Of a DNA stretch of 64,000 nucleotides, positions 57,720 through 64,000 are shown piece after piece. The position numbers were made by a program, and so were the translations under genes. The notes below the pieces were generated by a model. That model was not told the origin of the DNA and searched no databases. It saw nothing but the letters and a program-made list of their open reading frames with translations. This DNA comes from Ctena decussata. Taxonomy: Eukaryota > Mollusca > Bivalvia > Lucinida > Lucinidae. The stretch lies in assembly GCA_963989385.1 (NCBI GenBank), contig OZ022510.1, positions 34,291,448-34,355,447 of the forward strand, read 5' to 3'. Each line of letters begins with the position of its first letter. Positions within the stretch are counted from its first letter, which is position 1.

Positions 57720-59190
57720 TCATTTCTCTTTAATCACAAAGGCATGCATTACTGAGTGTACATAGATATAGGCATTACTGTGCGTTCATAAACATACCAT
57801 TTTCACTCGCAAAGTCTTTACTGTATGTTCTTAGACATACCATGCTCACTCGCAAAGGTATACATGTGTGTGTTATTAGACATATCATGTTCACTGTCAA
57901 AGGCATTACTGTGTGTTCTTAGACATACCATGTTCACTGCCAAAGGCATTACTGTGCGTTCATAGACATACCGTGTTTAACTGTAAAAGCATTACTGGGC
58001 GTTCTTAGACATACCATGTTCACTGCCAAAGGCATTACTGTGTGTTCTTAGACATACAATGTTTACTGCCAAAGGCATTACTGTGCGTTCATAGACATAC
58101 CGTGCTTAACTGCAAAAGCATTACAGTAACTGTGTGTTCTTAGACATACCATGTTCACTGCCAAAGACATTTCTGTGTGTTCTTATACATAACATTTTCA
58201 TTCGCAAAGGCATAACTGTGTGTTCTTAGACATATCATGTTCACTGCCAATGGCCTTTCTGTGTGTTCTTAGACATACCATGTTCACTCGCAAAGGCATA
58301 ACTGTGTGTTCTTAGACATACCATGTCCACTCGCAAATACATTATTTTGTGTTTTTAAGACCAAACATGTTCAATTATGAAGGCATTACTGTGTGTACTT
58401 ATACATACCATTTTCATTCGCAAAGGCATAACTGTGTGTTCTTAGACATACCCTGTTCACCTACAAAGGCATTTCTATGTGTTCTTAGTCATACCGTATT
58501 CACTCGCCAAAGCATAACAATGTGATTTTGAAATACTATATTCACTCGCAAAGGATTTCTGTGCGTTCTTAGACATACCGTGTTTAATTGCATTAACATT
58601 ACTGTGTGTTCTTAGACATAACATGTTCACTCGCAAAGATTTTCCGGGTGTTTTCAGACATACCATGTTCACTGCCAAAGGCATTACAATGTGTTTTATG
58701 ACATACCAAGTTCACCCTCAAAAGCATTACTGATTGTTCTTAGACATACCATGTACTCTAGCAAAGGAATTACAGAGTGTTCTTAGACATGCCATATTCA
58801 CTCGCAAAGGTATTTCTGTGTGTGCGTAGACATATCATAAACACTTGCAAAAACATTATTATGTGTTTTAGACATACCATGTTCACTCGCAAAATCATTA
58901 CTGAGTGTTCTTAGATTGATTGTTTTGCGCTTTACGGCCCTTTGAGACGGTATTTCAGTCCATATCGGGCCGCCTTCAAAAAAGATGGAGATAGACGAGA
59001 GACAAAATGTCCAAACAACGCCCACCCGCAACTACTGCAAGCACAGTAGGCCCTTGCCCTACAATGTTCAAAATCAGTAGGACGGCCCGGCGCTGCAAGT
59101 TATACAAAGCACTACCGCACCACCCGACCACCCCCGAGTGTTCTTAGACATACCATGTTCACTAGCAAAGACTTAACTGTGTGTTTACAG
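57720..59190. repeat. Minisatellite, units about 40-60 bp
   Basis: About 30 diverged units of gtgttcttagacataccatg, ttcactcgcaaaggcattac. Variants replace tcgc with gcc or aac. A SINE-like element interrupts it at 58916..59135. The minus-strand frames 58475..59031 (SEYGMSK-like repeats) are products of the repeat. Confidence 0.92.
58916..59135 (+). mobile_element. SINE-like element inserted in the minisatellite
   Basis: ttgattgttttgcgctttac start, then caactactgcaagcacagta, cagtaggacggcccggcgct. Flanked on both sides by gagtgttcttaga (58903-58915, 59136-59148), which is either a 13-bp target duplication or adjacent array units. Confidence 0.82.
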
Positions 59191-59317
59191 AGATACTCAA
59201 GGACTCGGTAACTTGTGCCATTTGATTCAAAATTCAAAGCTTGATGCACAAAACATAAGCTTTAAAAGTGCCGGATACTTACATACTGGAGCGAACAGCA
59301 GATCTAATATTTTGTCA

Positions 59318-59386
59318 TATTTTCTATTTCAGTTATTTCTATGCCTGATGCGACATCAGGCATAGAAATAACTGAAATAGAAAATA
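59318..59386. repeat. Perfect 33-bp inverted repeat, 3-nt loop
   Basis: 59318-59350 (tattttctatttcagttatt...) pairs perfectly with 59354-59386. Loop cga. Confidence 0.92.
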
Positions 59387-60785
59387 GCTAAGTTAAACAC
59401 AGAAAAACAGAACCCACTGGGTACAGTAAGGGGACAATTTGAATTTGTACAGTGTTGGAAATGTATGAATAGTCAGTTCCTTCTCTTAAAATTCATAAAC
59501 CACGGCGGCAAGAACAATAAAAATTAATCTTACTTCCGTATGAGAAACTGACAAGATGCAGCTGAAAACTGACAGACACAATTATTCATGCATTATGGAT
59601 GCAGTGCAAACAGCCATGCTCTATTTTATGCAATGATGTACTTTAGAATAAGGCCTCTTCGATGTTGCCCTATATCACTCCCCTTTCTTACGCATCTACT
59701 GTAACAATTTGAGTATTAGGAAAAATTGTGTAAAGCAAACATTGAGGACCAAAATCAGAAAAGGTCTGATATGTGTCTTCTCTGTTTGTCATTCCATTTC
59801 TTCCTACACTGTAAAGCCCATTTAAAACTGATTCATTGTTAAAACAATTAAAGTCATTTTCGGGTGTCCCAAATTTTGGAATGTTTACGATACTGCATTA
59901 AGATCAAGAAGCTACATAATTTGATATTAATATTCCCGATTTGTTATACCATCATACTATTTAAGGTAGATAGATACACCTCCATGAACTCCCGCCATGT
60001 TTACAAGGGGAAAAAACTGCAACTTCCCGTTTGCTTCCCTGAATAAAACAAAGCTTGAAAAAGGTGGGTAACTCTTAAAGGAACAAGGTTGTTTTCCTGA
60101 GAGCAAGTGTTTTCCTTACAAAGACATTATCGCCATTCAGAAGCATCGGCAAATTTTATCATCAGGAGAGAAAAGTCTATTGATTCACCAGATTTTAATT
60201 ATCCTGTATAAAATAAATACGCTTGCTTATCTGTTTGAAAGATTTGCCAGCCAAATTTGATATCAGATTTGGGAGTAAAACACACACGAAAAAGGATTTA
60301 AAATATTCTAAATGATGAACAGTTTTGTTTTATTCCGGCGATTCTTTACCAAACTGCTGGATTCGAAAACCTTTAAAGACTGTGATTGTGGACTTTCATA
60401 GGTGCCTTTATACAAAGCAAAAAATCATCAACGACACCGAAAACACAAAACCAAAATAAAAAAACGACAAACCAAAACAGCATATTTGCGAGCTTTTGAA
60501 GACTGAATAACCTCTTGAAAAGCTCGGTCTCGGTTGTAAGACTCCTGGAGAGTTACACCAATTATATATGCATTTATCCTCACCCTTAGAGCTAACGTGT
60601 AAGCGTACTGTCTGCCGAGGTGCGAATAAAAGCTCATGTGAGGCATCGCAGTTGAAATATAAATGAAGCTACCAAGGAAAGGTCAAGCACACAAAACACA
60701 ACACACCTGAGACAATGCAAGAAGGAGGGACGACGCAACAACAAATGGAATAGTACATCTTCAATAACAAGCACACTCAATCCAA
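59387..60785. other. No gene recognised
   Basis: AT-rich DNA with a copy of the 30930 repeat family at 60040-60150 (taactcttaaaggaacaagg). No credible exons. Confidence 0.4.
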
Positions 60786-61036
60786 CAAAGAGGACGGGGT
60801 GGTGGTCGGGCGATGGTGCTGGTTATAACATCCACTTCTGGGGCGTCCTACTTATCTGGATAAAAGTAGGGCAAGGTCCTACTGTGCTCGCAGTACATGC
60901 AGGCGGGGGCTGTTTTGGATATTTATTCTCGTCTATCATTTTTCTTTTCTTTATTCCCCTCTCTGGGAGACGTCCCGATATAGACAGACATACTGTCTCA
61001 AAGGGCCGTATATCCCAAAACAATCAACCAATCAAC
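60786..61036 (-). mobile_element. SINE-like dispersed element, minus-strand copy
   Basis: acttctggggcgtcctactt, tactgtgctcgcagtacatg, cccctctctgggagacgtcc. Flanking aagagga and cagagga suggest an eroded target duplication. Confidence 0.75.
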
Positions 61037-61059
61037 ACAGAGGAACTATTTACCAAGCA

Positions 61060-61151
61060 GGCACATGACGTCGTATTAACGTCATATTAACGATGCGACC
61101 GAATGGCGTCGCATTGACGTCAGTGAGACGTCATTTCGATGTCATGTGCCC
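61060..61151. repeat. Foldback with repeated gacgtc/acgtc motifs
   Basis: gcacatgacgtcg on the left and cgatgtcatgtgc on the right are inverse. Between them lie several acgtca/gacgtc motifs, including TGACGTCA at 61115-61122. Confidence 0.7.
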
Positions 61152-61825
61152 GATGGGTATATATAAAGAACAAGACGAAAAAGAAAGCGGGTGGGCGAGC
61201 TGGCTTCAGTTTGTTGTATGAGCGCAATCTCTCACTCAATGCTGACGCAGCTTCAAAACACATGCAATTACTAAAGGCTTATGATGACACAATATTGATG
61301 ACTCGGTGCCAGTTTTCTACAATATTAAGCAGAGCTAGTGTGGGTTCTGATCTTACTTCAAACCATTTAAACTCTAATGTGACCATTGAATGACATTGAC
61401 ATGCGAATTCATAAATTATGCAACGCACGTTTAAACCTTGTGAGGTATTAGTATTGGTTTTTATTTAATCAGATGTACATAATTGTTCTGTTAATTATGT
61501 AACAGTTACTTAATATGTAATTGTGTATCAATTACAATTACATAATTCAGTTCGTTTACATATTAATTGCTATGAGTAATTGGTACATTTAAAATTATCG
61601 TACATTACTAGTCGTAAGGTGAGTGGATACACCTTCTAGTTTAATTTCAGTTTGGAGTCCTTTCTTGATTTGGGTTAACACTTTGAAAGTTGACATATTT
61701 TTACATGTTGGGGCTCAATACTGAACAGGGTCTCAATACGGAAGTCAGCTACATTAAATAGCGTGGGTAACGTTCAGGGGAAGCAACACTGTCATTCTCA
61801 TTTCTGCCTCCCTTCTCATGTCAAA
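61152..61825. other. No gene recognised
   Basis: AT-rich DNA with repeated aattacataatt-like stretches at 61490-61570. Confidence 0.35.
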
Positions 61826-61920
61826 AGAGCTCGAAAGAGAGCATTATTTCCTTTAAGGGTAGACCATCATGTCATGATGGTCTACTCTTAAAGGAAATAA
61901 TGCTCAATTTCGAGCAATTT
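61826..61920. repeat. Near-perfect foldback
   Basis: 61839-61871 pairs with 61873-61905 with one mismatch around gaccatcatg/catgatggtc. Outer pairing extends through gctcgaaa. Built from the 'tactcttaaagga' repeat family in head-to-head form. Confidence 0.88.
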
Positions 61921-62166
61921 CTTTCCTAGAGTAGGAGACCTCTTTTTATAAGGGCTAAGTCCTTCAGGCAGTGAAGCAAACAGGTAGTCACGATATTTTA
62001 TTCTATTTCAGAAAGTGGCAGACACACACGGAAATGAACCCATTCGCTTTAATTCATAAAGTTGTCTCCCCTGGAACAAAATACGGAAAATCATGGAGTA
62101 CTATCCCGACAACTTATGTATCTTAAGCTGTTATTAGAGTTAAGGATTCTATATTTCAGACAAAAG

Positions 62167-62332
62167 TGAGTGAGTGAGTAAACTCGGGTTTAACGTCCCA
62201 CCAACAACTAGGTCATAAGGAGACGGGACCTCGGTTTAAAGTCTCATCCGAAAGACCGGAGAAGTGGGGGATCGATCTTGCGATCCCTAGATTCTTAGCC
62301 CAACGTATTATCTACTACACTACCGCCGATCC
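62167..62332 (-). mobile_element. tRNA-derived SINE-B with target duplication
   Basis: On the minus strand it begins ggatcggcggtagtgtagta (A box) and has gatcgatcccc (B box), a body with gtctcatatgac-like sequence and a (ctca)n tail. The 13-bp target duplication tttcagacaaaag lies at 62154-62166 and 62333-62345. Longer than the copy at 18245. Confidence 0.9.
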
Positions 62333-62345
62333 TTTCAGACAAAAG

Positions 62346-64000
62346 GAGCCAGTCTATGAAGAAAAGAATCTTATACGATAAAAAAAATAAAACTGATACA
62401 GCTGTCATAAGATATTAAATTAAAAAAACAAATATAAAGCAGAAAGAAAGTTAAAATTTTAAAAATAATAAAAAGCGTTAGAAAAATATAATTGTTTCGA
62501 CACGCGTGACTAGGACAATATAGGGCAAAGAAAAAGAAAAACTACTGTTATAATGACAACTGCCTTCACATCTGATGGCTACAAACAACAAAAGACTTCT
62601 ATTTCTATATTTGTATGCGTTTGCTTCTGCCATTTTTAGCTTATTGTATTTATTGTGTAAGTTTTCACTACTTCCAATAGTGTCATCTCAAAGACTGTAT
62701 GTGCAATTGTTATACTACATGTAAAATTGTCCCTATATACACGGAAACATTTAGCTCGAACCACTGCCTGACATATATCATATTTTGTAAATAACCTATT
62801 AATGCCTAAAATATAGTTATTTCGCTTGGTTTAAACATACGTTTTATTTCCTAAGAATTTTAGTAATGAAAATAATGATAGCTACAATAATTCTAGCAAC
62901 ATGAATTACAACCCTTCCACTAACCCGACAGAGTTAACCCAAATGAGACGCCATGTCCGTTTGGGTTGTGTAGATATAAATTGACAGCAGTTCACGAAAT
63001 CGCGCAAGTAAGTCTTTTCTCATTTCAATTAATGCAATGCACATCGTAGTGCATATTAAACGTATTGTACTATGCTTGACATACAAAAGATTGATCTTTT
63101 CAACTGGTTCAGCAATTTACGCCGGACAAGAACCCGGTGTATCTATTTAACATCGATTTTGCGAAATATAGATGCATTTGGAAAACTTTGTTTTCATCCT
63201 AGCTTTGCAGTGTCAGGGCAGATAAAGGTAAAGGTCATATCCACACATATTTATAGGTATCTCAGAGTTTTCAGGAGTGCAAACTTTGGCAAGTTAGCCC
63301 ACGAGTATAACATCAGAACTCAAGAAAGTGGACCAACAATTCAGATAAACCCATTGCCAGTGTGAACGCAACAGGTGTTACTTTAGAATGTCTCAGAGTG
63401 AACGTAAGGGCGGATAATAATTCAATTAATCTAGGCTGATATTTACTTCGCTAGTGTAAATAGTCCTAAGTATTTCCCGGCGTACTGATGCCTTGCATCA
63501 ATGTTGTCTTGTATTTTATTTGACATTGTGGAGATAATTCATCTTCAGTCTGAGGTTATCAGAAAAGTTACTTAAAGTCCGAGAGGGGCAAATTCTTTCT
63601 TTTAAGAATTGACTCTCTTATAACGAACGGGATAAGGGGTCAACAAAAATGAAAAGGACATAGTTGCTTTCCTTTAAAATGTACCCATTTACCATAGTGG
63701 AATATGCAGGCAGCTAAAATGCTCACTCCTCACACATCCTCGCTGATAAATCAGACCATTTTATTTCCTGTAAAGATCCTGTAAGGAAACTGGTTTGTAG
63801 ATTCAGAAATGCAGTTAAGCAAATATGAATCTCAACTGTTTGCACTTATATTCAAGTGCATTTCGCGTGTAAACTTCAGAAATTACAATATCAGTTTGTT
63901 CTTAGTGTACTCTTTGAAGTGATAGTTCAATGTTAGCTTGGGTTTGTAATTATAACGCACAGTCATATTATATCATCATGAATAAACACGATGACTGTGT
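62346..64000. other. No gene recognised
   Basis: AT-rich DNA. The frame at 63072..63365 (97 aa) shows no domain, signal peptide or splice partner. A 30930-type repeat fragment lies at 63585-63705. Confidence 0.4.

Noticed and set aside
57720..59190. A CRISPR-like array
   Set aside because: Units are head-to-tail diverged repeats with no unique spacers, in a eukaryotic genome.
63072..63365. A 97-aa conserved gene near the right edge
   Set aside because: No domain, signal peptide, codon signal or paralogue could be recognised; kept only as unassigned DNA.

Overview
This is a eukaryotic, gene-poor, repeat-dominated window. The repeat content points to a heterodont bivalve mollusc, possibly a venerid clam: palindromic MITEs beginning tgagccgcgacacgag, tRNA-headed SINEs with (cact)n or (atca)n tails, tandem-core elements ending in ttccgcggaactcttgtt or flanked by tatacccccggcatacgaag, and Penelope-like reverse transcriptase fragments. 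The taxon is an inference. Most long open frames here are chance frames inside repeats.

The only credible host genes are two spliced paralogues on the minus strand. Gene 1 has coding exon 1 at 8389..8467 and coding exon 2 at 5030..5211 (86 aa). Gene 2 has coding exon 1 at 39434..39515 and coding exon 2 at 34193..34353 (80 aa). Each encodes a signal peptide, a mature N-terminus starting QW, an Asp-rich block, an Arg/Gly/Tyr-rich block and an acidic aromatic tail. Intron phase and splice sites match. The region from a TATAAAA box to the ATG is partly conserved between the two, and the same MITE lies just downstream of both. They look like products of a segmental duplication of a small secreted-peptide gene. 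Function is unknown; candidates are a structural or shell-matrix peptide, an antimicrobial peptide or an amidated-peptide precursor.

Layout. 1-2500: SINE tails, a decayed minus-strand Penelope-like copy, one gagccgcg MITE. 3886-8650: gene 1, its downstream MITE and intron insertions (a TTAA-flanked MITE and a G-rich tandem duplication). 9-14 kb: dispersed repeats, G-rich blocks, a TG microsatellite. 14.5-18.6 kb: SINE, the best Penelope-like copy (14776-16606), a truncated copy and a SINE inserted between two diverged tandem units. 19.5-20.4 kb: GGATATCC array. 20.5-26.0 kb: nested long inverted repeats. 26.6-33.5 kb: MITE, a full SINE with target duplications, a tandem-core element, foldbacks, a SINE-like tandem pair joined to a third RT fragment. 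33.3-39.7 kb: gene 2 with its MITE. 40-47 kb: SINE, MITE, foldbacks, tandem duplications. 48.6-54.2 kb: a 5.6-kb structure with 545-bp inverted arms enclosing a 167-bp-period satellite. 54.5-64 kb: SINE-like copies, a plus-strand Penelope tail, a minisatellite carrying an inserted element, and short palindromes.

Nothing suggests an operon or a multi-gene pathway. The biology of interest is the peptide pair and the layered history of transposition and inverted duplication.
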